Source of the DNA: Chiridota heheva
Lineage: Eukaryota; Echinodermata; Holothuroidea; Apodida; Chiridotidae
DNA: 64,000 nucleotides
Assembly: GCA_020152595.1 (NCBI GenBank)
Contig: JAIGNY010001444.1
Location: 77,501 to 141,500, forward strand
Direction: 5' to 3'
Below, piece by piece: positions 11,741 to 24,225 of the stretch. How positions within the stretch are numbered: the stretch's first letter is position 1; the number at the start of each line of letters is the position of its first letter. The notes beneath the pieces are model-generated. The model made no database searches. It worked only from the letters and a program-made list of their open reading frames with translations, and had not been told where the DNA came from. The translations under genes and the position numbers were made by a program.

Positions 11741-13082
11741 CGGTATTGACAACGTCCACATTACCCGCCTTAGAATAGGTCACACCCACCTCACTCACTT
11801 CCACCTCCTTACTGGCTCCCCATCCCCCCACCCACTCTGCAACAATTGCCATTGCCTCCTCACAGTCAAGGGCCTAAATCCTGGGGGATGGGGGTATATA
11901 TTCCCCACTTTTGAAAAGGTGGAATAGTATGTACCATTATCCCCCTACTTTTGCCGACGATACCGCCCCCAAATTTTCAATTACTAAAATAAATACTTTT
12001 TGCTACTTCTGTTATTTGCTTGAGAAATTGGAAACGATTACTATATAACACAAAACAATAAATCATAAATCAAGAAAATACATACTTTCATCTCAATTAC
12101 CACAAGATAATAGTTATCCTGACTATTGTCATGTGATACAATTTTGTAAATTCTGATTTCCGAAGTTTCTTGATGTGACCTTAAACTAACGATACTTAAC
12201 AACTCAAGGGCTCTTGTGTTTCATGCGATACAAGACGCAGCATTAATTTCTATGACAAGTGATGCATTTGCTCATTACTGCAATGACCAGTATTACTTTA
12301 CCCAGGCCCGCCAAAGGGACGTGTGTATGTGTGTGTGGGGAAGCGGGGGGGGGGGGGGGATTATTTATCTCGCATTCAAAAGTCTAAATTGAATAAACCT
12401 TTTTTGTTATGAAGAATGACTTTTAATTATTTTGGATTTGAATTTCATCCCAAGAGTACAGCCTATTACTGTTTTCTACGGCTTTTAGAGGTAAATGTGT
12501 TTGGACCCTAAGCAGGTTTTGATGTTATTTTGGGGTCAATTTTAGCCCTCAAATATTAAATATTCCAGGAGCTTCCTGGGGCTTCGCCCTCTGGATCCTC
12601 ACCGGGGGCCCTTAAGCCCCACGGCTAATGGTGAGCGCTTTGCGCTGGCATTACCACTAACATGGCGAACTAGTCCTCCCACAAAAATCATCCCACACCA
12701 TATTGAATATGGATCTACACCCTTGCTCACAGTCCACCACGTCCTCCTTGCCTGCCCCCTGTACAACCTCCCCAGAGCTTCCCTCATGCCTGTCCCATGT
12801 ACACCTCCCCAGAGCTTTCCTCACCCCTCACAACTCCATAGCCGAGCTCTTCCGGAAAATATCCCTGGATAAAGTTATCCTTCCTTCATCATGCCTCCCT
12901 CTACAACCATATTTAGTCCTCTCCCAACCCCTCTACCTAGGTTTACCCCCTTTTTTAACACCCCTGCCCTTTCTCTTTCGATCCCAGCTTCCTGGCTCTT
13001 CGTCCCATTCTTCTCTCAGACTCCTATTTGCTTAGGCTCTGGAATGATCTAACCGTTAAGCCCTCATCAATCAAACAAACAA
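11741..13082 (+). mobile_element. LINE family A, copy 3, 12-bp TSD, with a nested element
   Basis: A 5'-truncated LINE insertion flanked by an exact 12-bp duplication, ACACAAGCTTTC, at 11729-11740 and 13083-13094. Its own sequence is 11741-11866 plus 12734-13082: the coding end (TRLRIGHTHL region, zinc-knuckle remnant) and 3' UTR with a (CAAA)n tail. A hAT-like element splits it at 11867-12725. A 38-bp microduplication sits near 12745-12825. The 3' stem-loop seen in other copies has been deleted cleanly at 13054-13056 (AACC|GTTAAG). Confidence 0.88.
11867..12725. mobile_element. Non-autonomous hAT-like DNA transposon, 859 bp, 8-bp TSD
   Basis: It interrupts LINE copy 3. The ends are CAAGGGCCTAAATCC and, inverted, CAAGGGTGTAGATCC (12 of 15 matching), and the 8 bp CTCACAGT is present on both sides (11859-11866 and 12726-12733). 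An 8-bp duplication with CA(A/G)GG termini is the hAT pattern. The interior has no transposase; it contains a poly-G tract (12340-12359) and a GC-rich 'ggggcttcgccctctgg' block near 12577-12594. Confidence 0.8.
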
Positions 13083-13094
13083 ACACAAGCTTTC

Positions 13095-15022
13095 AAATCA
13101 AATTTTTGTGTGAGTTTGAAGAAGGAAAAAAAAATCAGTCATTCGGGTTGTAGACCTGTGCTATAATAAATCATATGTCTCTGTGCAGTAACAAACAAAT
13201 CAGTCTAGACTTGATCTATTCGTTAACCAAGAGGGCAGCAGCTCTTTCATATGACCGTAGTGACCAATTGTGGTATCTGTTGTATTTTGGTGCATACTGT
13301 CGTCTTGACGGAAACATGCCCTCTTGTTTAAAACCAACCTTTCTTTCCTGTACAAAACACACAGCATTGTAATAGCTCCAAAGTTATGAGGTCACTGGAG
13401 CAAAAACTGTACTCTCTCAAACAATAGACCTGCTCTCACAACCAGTATGAATGACAGCTTGTCAAATGCAAGCCTCCATCATGGATCCGGCTTTCCATGA
13501 ATGGGATACGTTCTGGAAGAGACAGCTTCACACACACACACAAGATTTACAAGGATGTTTAAAAGAGATTATGCGAGTTCCGAAATTCAACAGGTTTAGG
13601 AGACCATGCAGTGTTATAGGCCCCTATGTTTGTTGTATAACTTTCAAGTTCATTTCTTTTCTTTACCCAACCAATCAATATTTTCTTTCCACAGGTCATA
13701 TGATCGTTCATGAGTTCATGATAAACAAAGAAAAACAAAAGAAAAATATTGCCTTAAGTCTTCTTTTTTTCATTTGAGTAAACAAAACTAAACGAAACAT
13801 TTGCTTCGATGGTATATTTTTCTTATAATATACCAGCCTTACCAGCCTACCCAGAAATCCCTGAAGAAATCATTATTAATCATTATTAATTCTAGTTTAC
13901 CCACTCAATTCATTCCACATCCTGATGTAATATTTGATTTCTTCTAATGAAATGTGTATTCCATATGATCACTCCATCAGGATTAAAAAATAATAAGAAT
14001 TATCAGCGTACAGGCTTGCCGTCTCCTTGCTCCGTCACAGCGTAACTATATATGCAACGCTAAATTAGACCCCGGTACCGTCCCTATTTAACATACATGT
14101 AGCTAGTTCTCCCAGTTAGAATCCACGTATAACAATGTGTGTATTATTCGTTTTGACATGTTGGGTGTGGTGGAATTTTCCATCTTCAGACATGTTCAGA
14201 CATGATCCAACCCATTTCCCTTTTATGGTTATATTCCCCCCCTTAAGACAAAATTTCTCTCGTATATTAACATACAAGGACCTGGGCAGTGTTTCACAAT
14301 GTATCGTTGGGCGTTGATGTAAATAAGTCCCTCTTGAGAACTCATGTTCAGAAAATATCCCCGTATAATGACCCCTTTTCCTTACAATTTATTTTGAAAG
14401 TTTAGCAAAAAGAAGAAAGAAATTTCCGACTTTGTTTTGCTTTTGACTTTTCATCAAAATTGGTATTGTTTAACTCAGGTGCTAAACCAAAGACCAACTA
14501 TAACCATGCTGTAACATTGCATCACGACGACGAAATAATATTATATTCTTCCACGTGGCAAATATCATAACATAGTGTGAAATTGCGCAACAAGCCTTTG
14601 GTGATAATAATTTCCAGATGGTTGAGAAATATCCAGGGCAGAACATAGGTCACTTGATAAAGGTGAAATAATGGTTACCATGGAAATTTAAGCTAGTTGT
14701 AAGCAGTGTGAGTGCCTGGATTCTAGACTGAATATTGACCGGGGAGTTGCCATTTAGATGGCAGCTCCCTGGATTGACCCAAGAATTTCTATTAAAGCAG
14801 GGTCGATGGGGTTTAGTGCCCCTTCCCCAATATTTTTCATAAATGTTACTTCGTCTGTCAATTAACAATTCCCCCCACCCCCTCAATAACAAGATTAAAA
14901 AATTTCGCCAAAAAATGGTGGAACACATTTTGGTAGAGGGTGGGTGAAGTTATAAGTATAAAATTGGTAGTTTGTTCTTGCCCCCCCTCCCCTCCTGACG
15001 GGGACGATGGTTACTTTTCCAG
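13095..15022. other. No gene recognised
   Basis: AT-rich sequence with short open frames that show no domain. A (CA)n run of five units lies at 13530-13541. 14870-14885 and 14978-14995 are C-rich tracts. Confidence 0.45.
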
Positions 15023-15440
15023 TATCACCCTCACATACAAAGCCATCCATGGTCTTGCTCCAAATTATATTTCCAACTTACTCACCTTACAATTAAAAAC
15101 TCGCTCACTCAGATCTAACAGTGCTATTCTCCTAAAGCCGCCAAAAATTAACACCAAGACTCATGGTGAACGTTCTTTTCAATCTGCAGCCCCCAAACTC
15201 TGGAACATTCTCTTAATCTACATCAGAAGTGCCCCTACTTTAGATATTTTTAAGAGTGTATTGAAAACACACCTCTTCATAAGTTACCCTTATTGGACCT
15301 TGTAACTTTATCCTGCTTATATCTTTTTAAGTATGTTTTTTTGTTCTCTTACTGTTTGTATCGTAAGGTTTTCTCATGTTATATTTGTTTATGTAAAATG
15401 CATTGAGACCGTTTGGTATAATGCGCTATATAAAAATGTA

Positions 15441-15470
<30 letters not shown>
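15023..15470 (+). mobile_element. L2/CR1-like LINE 3' end with (ATT)n tail
   Basis: 15023-15305 encodes a C-terminal ORF2 stretch: LTYKAIHGLAPNYISNLL, LRSNSAILLKPP, THGERSFQSAAPKLWN and SVLKTHLF, the characteristic tail of many L2/CR1-group LINEs. The 3' UTR has the typical CATTGAGACC..GCGCTATATAAA block and ends in (ATT)n at 15442-15470. TATCAC occurs at both edges (15023-15028 and 15469-15474) and could be a short target duplication, but six bases is weak. Heavily 5' truncated. Confidence 0.82.
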
Positions 15471-15471
<1 letters not shown>

Positions 15472-15739
15472 CACGTTGTGCCATTACTTTATTTCTTATT
15501 CTTATATTCATTTTGCTTTTCAAACAATCGTGGGGTAAGGGGAGTCCGTATTTTACTGCTGACTTCTTGACAGTTGGGGATATTTTGAGAATTTCATTTC
15601 TCATCAGTTGGTATCATCAAATTGCCCATCACCCCCTTGTTACCTCAATGATCTACTCGGATCAGTTAGCATCACCTGTTGAGTCACACGTTATATTTCA
15701 TACAAAAATTGCTTATAACTTTTGTTACAAGCATATTTA

Positions 15740-16660
15740 TTTTATGAATGTTTGTTACGGCCAGCCCGTAAACACGATATCTCAAGAACAATAATTACAA
15801 TCCGCGACAAAAGTACTTGACACCTTTTTTCATTCCCCTTCTACCCTTTTTTAATGTTAAAATCAAATTTCAGCTCTCCTTTGTGTCTCCTTTTTGGCTC
15901 GCCGAGAAACGAACAACATTGAAACGGGGGGGAGGGGGAAAAGTGTCAAGTATTTTGACGCGGATTGTAGATTCATGTCATATGTGGTAGCCCATTGTCT
16001 GTAGATGTGCCCTATTGTTTTTTGATGGTGATGTCATGCATATTAATGTGTAAGCGGGGCTAAATGTAAAAATCTTGAAACGATCATATTTTAGCAACCA
16101 CATGTCTGTTTTGTTTCATATTTGGTATAATTATGATGTTAGCTGGTGTGTACATGTTCATGATGTAAAAACATTGAATTTCATTAATATGCATAGTGGA
16201 CAGGGCTTAATATTATTTTGCTGAATAGAGTTTGTAAACAGGGTATCTCAAGAATGGTCAACTGGATTCATGTCATATTTGGTACACAGATAGCCCATAG
16301 TCTGTAGTTGTGCCCAATTGTTTTTGGTATTGATATCATGCATATTAATAAGTGGGGCAGGGCTTAAAGTGAAAGTTTTGTAAAAGTGATAAATGAGCAA
16401 CTGTATGTCTGTTTTGTTTCATATTGGGCATGATAATTTTGTTGGTCATTTCGTACATGCTTATGTTATCAGCAGATGTCATTGATATGCATGGTGGGCA
16501 TGGCTTAATGTGAATGTCCTACATGTAAAGTAAACATACTGCATCTCATGAACGACATATGAGATTTACACTACATCAGGGGTCATTACTGTACAGATGT
16601 TCTGATGTTGCGGTAATGATGTCATGAAAATTAATGAGTAGGTAGGGCTTACTGACAAAT
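15740..16660. repeat. Diverged tandem repeat, about 295-bp unit
   Basis: GATTCATGTCATAT starts at 15970 and again at 16265, followed in both by 'tagcccat.gtctgtag.tgtgcc', 'tgatgtcatgcatattaat' and 'atgtctgttttgtttcatat'. A third, more diverged unit runs from about 16560 to 16660. The preceding partial unit ('gtaaacacgatatctcaagaac', 15768-15790) is separated from its continuation by the MITE at 15798-15967. Confidence 0.75.
15798..15967. mobile_element. TA-flanked MITE, 170 bp (Tc1/mariner-like)
   Basis: Terminal inverted repeats begin CAATCCGCGACAAAAGTACT on the left and, inverted, CAATCCGCGTCAAAATACTT on the right; similarity continues through TTGACAC and into C-rich DNA. TA dinucleotides flank it at 15796-15797 and 15968-15969. 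Paralogous repeat units (near 16240-16275) show the uninterrupted sequence, supporting a real insertion. No coding capacity. Confidence 0.85.
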
Positions 16661-16780
16661 TCTTGAAATTAGGCCTATGCAATGACCTGACAGTTAATAC
16701 AAATTTTGGAAATCAGTGCACTTATGAAAAGAAAAAAAAAAGCATCGGAACCACAAAACCTTTTGGTTCTGGTGTCTCTG

Positions 16781-17260
16781 CATTGCACTACCTTACCAGT
16801 GTAATTTATTCTTCATTGTTAATATTTCTACCTTTTTATGAAATTTATTTTTGACTTAGGCAAATAAACATTATAGTCCTGATGGGTACATGAGGGTAGG
16901 GGGGATATTGTACACCAAAACTGTAGATGGCACGTGTCATGAGCAATAGGCCTATGTTGTTACAATTTAATGTACTTTATAATGGTTTCTTTAAATTAAC
17001 ATGTTTTTTATTGTCTAAAACTTATGTGAAATATCAGCTATGCCTTTTAATCATTGCACTACCTTATCGATATAATTTATTTTTCATTGTTGATATTTCT
17101 ACCTTTATATGAAATATATTTTTAGCAAAATTGGCCCGTTTATGGCAACAATTAAAAACTTAAGCAAATAAACATTATATTTCTGATGGGTACTTGGGGA
17201 GGGGGCTGGGGATATATTGTACACTAAAACTGTAGACAATGCTTGCCACGAGCAATAGGC
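16781..17260. repeat. Direct duplication, 271-bp period
   Basis: CATTGCACTACCTTA at 16781 recurs at 17052 and is followed in both by 'taatttattcttcattgtt', 'aatttctacctttt', 'aagcaaataaacattata' and 'gagcaatagg'. The copies differ by indels. A G-rich tract lies at 17395-17420. Confidence 0.75.
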
Positions 17261-17499
17261 GAATGTTTAAAACGTTAAACAAAATCTTTAGTGTTTAAAA
17301 CGTTCATGAAAAATTGGAGATGCATAGCTTAATTAAACTTGCCATTATCATTATTACTTTATTGTTACGGCAATAACACAAAAAAAAAAATTAGGAGGGG
17401 GGGGTGGGGAGGGGGAGAAATCATTTTGAAATAAACAGATGAATGCACATTTAATACAAGTTGCTTGTCACCATTCCTATTTAATTCATTAAGTTTCTT

Positions 17500-18007
17500 T
17501 CTTCATTCATATTTTCCCTTAGATTTGCAATGACCCCCCTTTTTGAATTCTAAGATAAAGATATATATTTGATTAGCCCAAAGCGAAGCCTCTTTTATTA
17601 AGACCCCATTCTCTCCCCTTCCCCGCCATATACCCCTGCCATCCACCCCCGCCATATACCCGTCATTCACCCCTGCCATATACCCACCATCCACCCCTGC
17701 CATTTGCCACCCACCCTGCCATATACCCACCATCCACCCCTGCCATCCACCCCTGCCATATACCCACCATCCACCCCTGCCATCCATCCCCGCCATCCAC
17801 CCCTGCTATCCACCATTGCCATCCACCCCCGCCATCCACCCCTGCTATCCACCACTGCCATCCACCCCATCATTTCTATTAAAGTTCATTCATATTTTTC
17901 CTTAGATTCGCGATGAACCCCTTTTTGAATTTAAAGATAGAAATACATATTTTATAAGTTCGAAGCGAATCCCATCTTAATCAGAACTCCTTCCCTCCCC
18001 CACTCTA
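17500..18007. repeat. C-rich minisatellite between two 120-bp direct repeats
   Basis: 17620-17870 consists of 12-27 bp units made from 'ccatccacccctg' and 'ccatatacccac'. It is bracketed by diverged copies of one flank (17500-17620 and 17884-18007: 'cattcatatttt.ccttagatt.gc.atga.ccc'). Open frames on both strands here only reflect the repeats. Confidence 0.75.
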
Positions 18008-18690
18008 CCCAAGGTCATTCACCCATAGTCTTCTCATACCAGAAGTCTGAAATTCCCAACGATAGAGTTACTCTGAGATAAGTTAGAGTGTATGAACCCT
18101 GACAGCACCAATCCCATGGTAACTGAAATTAAATTCTCCAGCTCCAACATGAGTTTTGAAATATGATACATCACTCAGCGATAAGCAAAGGCGTGACTTG
18201 GATGATCTTGACTTCAACAGTGCACTAATTTGTATAGGTGTGGCTTAAGTAAGCGTTAGCTGATCTGGCAGTCTGCCAGTGAGACTACTACACGCTATAC
18301 CCACAAACTCTGCTTGAGCTTTTCAACACGTGTGGGCTTAAATGTTTTCAAATATTTTTGTATCTTTTGTGGTGTAATTTTCCCTGTTATATTGTCATTC
18401 ATGAGGAAAGAATTAAGTACATTACACATATCTTGATACATGTACAGTACTACTTTAAGTGCAGAAAACGAAAGTAATCTGGTAATTACTTAGCATTATC
18501 TTAAATGTCGTAGAAGGGTATCATAAAACGAGGTGTTAAGCTAATGTGAATATCATTCATCCACTAAGTTTCCGGGAATTTTTAGATTTTTTTTGTATTT
18601 CACTTTTAGGCATATGCCAGGGAAAGTACACGTAAGTCACAATGACTTGTTTTCAGTGTGTACCCAATGAATTTGCCAGGATGGAAAGTG
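18008..18690. other. No gene recognised
   Basis: Mixed-composition non-coding sequence without repeats or frames I can support. Confidence 0.4.
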
Positions 18691-18699
18691 GATGAACCC

Positions 18700-19007
18700 C
18701 GGGTTTAGACCCTGCTCTTTTCGAGAAGTGTTTGGAGAACCAGGCAGGGGATGAAACTCCTACCATTGGGACTGACGGCTTTATGTCCATTCCGAAGGAC
18801 GGTGAGGGCCACCCAACCATTGGCCATTTTTCACAAAGGGCGGGTGGGGAGACGGTGTGATGCAGAAGACAAACCTCTGCGCTTGATGTCAGTGTATATC
18901 GTTCTGCATATCTGTGGAAAAATCGTTGGTTAAATCGCTGTTGGACTCAAACCTGGCACCTTCAGCATCTCAGTCGTACGCTTAGCTGACTGAGCTACCT
19001 GCCTCCC
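18700..19007 (-). mobile_element. tRNA-derived SINE candidate
   Basis: Read on the minus strand from 19007, the head resembles a tRNA: GGGAGGCAGGTAGCTCAGTC carries an A-box-like TAGCTCAGTCAG (18986-18997), and GGTTTGAGTCC at 18943-18953 matches the B box GGTTCGANNCC at all but one base. Spacing of 30-40 nt fits an internal Pol III promoter. The body down to about 18700 contains 'gtccttcggaatggacataa' (inverted) and no coding sequence. A tRNA pseudogene without SINE body is the alternative. Confidence 0.6.
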
Positions 19008-20994
19008 AATTTTCACGGAACGATATAGTATGATGCACAAACAGCTGAGAATTGATTCTGTGCTTAAGAAGGGAACCTTAAAGTGGCCATGGTTGGTCAA
19101 GCAAATATTTATTGTGAAGAAAGAATATTTTCCATCACAAATTTAACTAGTAAAAGTTATCAATGAATAGATATATTTAACTACATAATTGCAAGGATTA
19201 AAGTGAGTAGAAATTCTGACATTGTTTAACAGGCAACGATCTTCAAATGGGATGTAGTGATATCGCCAGCAGTTATCAATGTTTTGGGCATGCGTGGCGA
19301 AAGCTCCTCCACATGTTTTTTATGATAATTATTTCAGTAACGCTGGCTGTGATATTGCGCAAGAGCATGGGAATAGGATTTGACTTTGTCAGATTCATTA
19401 CTAGCGACTTTATACTCAATTGATTTGCTGTATTCATTAGACAAGGATCCTACTTAAATAATAATCAGATAATTACAGGCAAGAAAGATTGAGTAATTCT
19501 AATGAGGCTGAGTCAATGCATAATGATTAATATAACAACAACACAATATTTTATCGAATATTTTAAGAATGATGTTTGAAATGGCATAGAACAAAAACAA
19601 CTCAAGATATTTCACGATTTTTATTCCTCAATTCAGCAGTGTAGAATGAAAATGCAAGACATATTTTTGTGAACTCTTTATTCCAAATATATCATAGGAA
19701 TGAACATGACACATCAAATCTTGATAGGCATATAGGTCAACTTCTTTCTATTTAGTATATTTCCATTCACCACTTTCAATTGCATTATTAAATCTCTGGT
19801 TGATCTTCCTTGACAATGGCCTACCCTCTGCTGGAAAAACTATACATTCATTGTGAGCCTTTGTTGTGGTAAGTATGCTGCCAAACATGAATGTAATGGA
19901 ACACACATGCTGTTCTCTGTGTATCCAACGTCATGGACTAGCGCACATTGCACAGAGAGCAGGGAAAACTTTCTGTCAGAATACGATGGTATGAATTGGA
20001 GCTCTTTCCTTACCTGTCCACTGGGCGCCCTACACATGTTTGAGATGGGGAGGTAGGGTGGGCACAGCCATTGTTGGCATTGTCACCTATTAGAAAATTG
20101 TTGCTTGGAAAATTCCCCAGCTCTCGGTGTTTGAGCCCATGCTAGTCCATCCTACCTGCGTGGCAGGATCTGTATTGGTGTGCTATTCTCATAAAGTATG
20201 ATTGATGGGCATTACAGAGTTGTAAGATTTTCATTGGGGTGGTGGAGGGAGGGGACAGAGATGTTTGTTGTTGTTAGGTTTTCATTGGGTGGAATTGGGG
20301 GGACAGAGAGTGACATCAGTTCTTGGTCGCTTTGTTCGGGTGAGGGGAGTGGGTTTTTTCACACCCTAAAGTAGGTACTAAGCAGGTTTTTTACAGCAAC
20401 AGCTGGCTTTGTTTGACTCTGACACTCATGTACCACAGAGAGTGTTGTGTTTGAGAATATAAAAAAAACTAGTCCAGTTCAAATGCATTGAAAGACTGTC
20501 ATTTTCTACTTGGTGAACTCAGAAGTGCAATTCCTGAAATATTTAACAAAATATAAAATATACAAATTTGATATGCAGCTGTGCAGCAAAGACACATTTT
20601 TAAGATTATCAATGGATAAAAGACTGTTTCAGAAAACACGTTTTACATGTTGTTGCAAAAACATTACAAGTTTTTCCCAGATGCAAAAATCTTGCACTCC
20701 AGTTAAACTACAGCATGTGTGTTATTTAACAGAATTGAAATTATCATAAAACAGATGGTAATTAAAGGTTATGTATACAATTTATATACATTGTAAATGG
20801 TTGTTATTGAGCCAAAAGTTTGTTTATTTAAGGTTTATAACTCCTTTGGAATTAAGTAAACTATTGAAAGATTTGGAACGTAGGGTTAGTTGGATATGTG
20901 TCAGACTGAACATACACTTTCCACAAATTGTGACCTCAAATTATATTTAAAAAAATTCTGATGAAGTGTACTGCCAATATAGTATCCATGATAC
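19008..20994. other. No gene recognised
   Basis: AT-rich. Two overlapping opposite-strand frames at 19840-20056 have no domain. 20220-20310 repeats 'ttttcattgggg' and 'ggggacagagatg' twice. Nothing else supported. Confidence 0.4.
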
Positions 20995-21546
20995 TCTGGT
21001 GTAGAACACTTAGCATCTCCTATGCTTTTAGAGCCCTCACCAACATCCAGAACCCTGTTTACAACCTCATTAGGTACCCCAATTTCTCCACCCTCTTTCA
21101 TAGGCCTAAAACCCTATCTCCTCTCTTCAGCTTACACATCAAACCAGACCTCCACCATCTTGGCATCAACCCCACAACTCTTGGCACCTTCTCCTGGCCC
21201 ACTTTTCCTCCCTGGCCCACCTCCTCCCTTCTATCCACCTGGGCCTCTCTACTCATCACAAAACCCAAACCCACCCTAACCTCTTCATCAACCTCCAGAA
21301 CTAAATCAAAGACCAACTCTCAAACTACACCTCCATCTAAACTGATGGCTCCAAGGAAGGCGACAAGTCAGCAGCTGCTGCTGCGTCATGTCATCCAAGA
21401 CATCACCCTCAGTAGCAGGCTTCCCAACCACTCATCCAACTTCTCGGCCGAGGCCAATGCCATCCTCATCGCCTTCAACTTTACTGAGTACTTCCCGCTC
21501 AGCCACTTTGCCATCTTCTCCGACTCCAAGGCTGTCCTTACTTCTG
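20995..21546 (+). mobile_element. LINE family A, copy 4, truncated at both ends
   Basis: It starts at the RT/RNase H linker (SYAFRALTNIQNPVYNLIRY, then TLGTFSWPTFPPW) and runs into RNase H (SAEANAILIAFNF, FSDSKAVLTS), with a frameshift between. It stops abruptly at 21546, leaving out the last RNase H motif, zinc knuckle, 3' UTR and tail. Since target-primed insertion starts at the 3' end, this loss must be a later deletion or rearrangement. Confidence 0.85.
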
Positions 21547-23890
21547 TGAGGTTAAAGTGCTTTTGATAAATCTATAGACAAAAATGTACCTCTTCCATGC
21601 AAAAATCTAAAATAAAACTATTTCAATAGTTCTTAAATTGACCAAAAACAGAACCAAAAAAAGTTAAAAACAATATTTTCAATCGGTGTTTATGACATCA
21701 TTTGCTATACTAGTGTATTTTCCATAGTGTATACACAGCATGGCTCTATACCTACTCTTTTGGAGATTACAATTTCTTGGTATTGCAGAAAGATAACCTT
21801 GAAAGGTTTATTTCAGTTTAAAATGTTGATGTGTCACAAAACATCAAATCCTTAGATGTTATGTTCTTTGCAGGGAGTTTTTAGCTCAACATCCCTTTAA
21901 GGGATTTGAGCTTAGGCGATGTCTAACTTAAGAGCCAGGTTCTCACCCAGATACGTATCATCCAAAATTCACTAAAAATGTTTCAAATACTCTGATTTCA
22001 CTCAGCGAAATCTGAAGGTATTTAGCATACATAATAACATTGGGTCGGGATATACCACTGAATATCTCTGATTGAAAGAAAACTATGTTTTCATTGGCTG
22101 GAGCGTTAAAATACCATTTGGCACATCAGCTAATCGAGCTTGATATCCCGTTTGGGATGTCTCTCAATGTGTAGTCCAATTAGGGAATAACTTTTGTAGT
22201 TAATAGCTTATTTGGGCTATAAATTGGGTTTAAAAAAACCCTATTAAATGCCAAGAATGGCTCAATAGCTTAAATAAGTTATGTCAACCATATAACACGA
22301 TTGAATCTTTGGCTGTAAATCACCAAAGTGTTAATAACTCACTGACAAAAACACTTGAAAATGATTACGGGTCTTTGTCGCATTAGATTCATGACTTGGC
22401 TTGCAGTGTTTGCAAGACTACAGACTGAATTGCCTTTTTAAAGAAATTCTTAGATTAGGGTGGGTGGGACGGGGTGCCAATAATAAATATTCAACTTGTT
22501 ATATAATCCATCTCGATTTTATACAAAAGTATTTTGCTGTTGGTATGTCTGTTTATGATTTCTATTTCATTTAAAAGCAAACATTGTAATTAAATTTGCA
22601 TCATATTGATGTTGAGGCTTAGCTTTTTTAGGCTTACTTGAAGAACAGTTTTCACATATTTAAACGATATTAAAGCTCCCATATGGTCCCATACGGAGTG
22701 GGGCAACTAGAATCCTGCAGGCCCATGGGGATTTTGGCCTCTGCAGCAATGTCAAAACCACGGTGGCAGGAGGAGGGGGGAGGGGGTGTTGGCACTGCCT
22801 CTGCCCCACGAGTAAGTGGGCAGAAGGTGCCCTTTTGGAATTGCTCAGACGTGGGCAGAAGGTGCCCTTTTGAAATTGCGCTTACATGAGTAGGAGGTGC
22901 CCTTCTGAAAGTTGTGGGCGGACCGGTCTGGAACCTGGAATCTTGAGGCGCCCGATTGAAACTTATTTGAAGTTATTTAGGTCATTCGTAAAGCTTGAAA
23001 ATGAATAGATATCCACTCACTAACAAATACTACATAATACACAAGAGCTTGACTCACATACATTTAGTATTCATTTGACATAATTAAAGTCATTACATTT
23101 TACCAGGGGCACCGACTCCATGGGCCGTGGTGGGAGAAGGTATGCCCTAATAATTTTCAAAGCAGCAATTTTTAAAAGAAACTTTTTACTTGTTCACCCA
23201 ATGGGTAATTGTCAACATTGGTTCTGGCTCCCCAATCTTTGAACCTATGTTGAAATTTGCCCACCGAATGTGTGGGAAAGTTAAAAGCGTCAAGCAAACG
23301 CTGTCAACTGACAAGAGTGCCCCTTTTTTAAATGAAACTTGCCCTTCAATTACTGTCAAAAAACACACATGAACTTAATTTTATGCTCTTTCTACTTCCC
23401 TGAGTTCCTTTTGACACCTCTGGCACTTTTTCCCATAACAAAGATATTGCAGTGTCATTGTTAGAGGCTAGACCCAAATCGGTTTTGCCCAGGACCTGTA
23501 AAGTTTTCCCACCCTTCGGGGCATTCCAAAAGCTTTTATTGCGCCACTGCTAATCAAACTTGCATTCTTTTCCTATCAACCCAAGCCTACCCAATAAAAC
23601 TCACCAACAAAAACAGTATTATACCCACCCCCAAAACATGTATTGAGCTACTGCATCATTTATGTTCTAAAATCACAACGATATTAAAGCTCGCGCTTGC
23701 ATTTCCCCCCAAAATAAACATCAAACATGTATTTCTTTCCTGACAACCCCAGCCTTATCGAATGAACAACCCACTAACAAAAAAACAGGCTTAACCACCC
23801 CCAAAATATGTTGAGCTACTACATTATTGATGTTTTAGTTTATATGCATCATTACTTGGTAATTACCTCTGTCAATGAAGTAGGATGAAG
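21547..23890. other. No gene; hairpin at 21883-21912 and short G-rich duplications
   Basis: 21883-21912 folds as AGCTCAA-c-ATCCCTT / AAGGGAT-TTGAGCT. 'gtgggcagaaggtgccc' occurs twice at 22816-22869. The rest is AT-rich non-coding sequence. Confidence 0.5.
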
Positions 23891-24225
23891 GTAACGTTTT
23901 TGCCTCTGTAAATTTGCTTGTTTGTATGTTTGTCTGTCATCAAGATATCTTAAGGATAATTATTGGACTTTAATTAAATTTGGTGTGTAGTTTTGTTACT
24001 GCTTAAGGAAGAAGTGGTAACAATTTCAGACCTTTTGGATCAGGGGCAGGGTGCAAATGGGGGTGGTGGTGGGGACATGTTTTTGCCTCTGTTTGTTTGT
24101 CTATCATCAAGATATCTCTAGAACTGATGACTGGATTTTAAATAAATGTGGTGTGTGGTTTTGTTAATGTGTCATGAAGAAGTGGTTAAGATTTGGGACT
24201 AATGTGAAAAGGGGAAGGGCAGAAT
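23890..24225. repeat. Tandem duplication, about 185-bp period
   Basis: 'tttttgcctctg', 'gtttgtctgtcatcaagata', 'tttggtgtgtagttttgtta' and 'gaagaagtggt' at 23895-24015 recur in order at 24080-24190. Diverged. Confidence 0.65.

Noticed and set aside
18943..19007. Functional tRNA gene
   Set aside because: The acceptor and anticodon stems do not close properly and it continues into a repeat-like body; a SINE head or pseudogene is likelier.
20955..20990. CTGATGA as a possible hammerhead core
   Set aside because: No GAAA box with pairing stems at usable distance.
22683..22889. + frame with repeated 'gggcagaaggtgccc' segments
   Set aside because: Short, low complexity, created by a local duplication; no domain.
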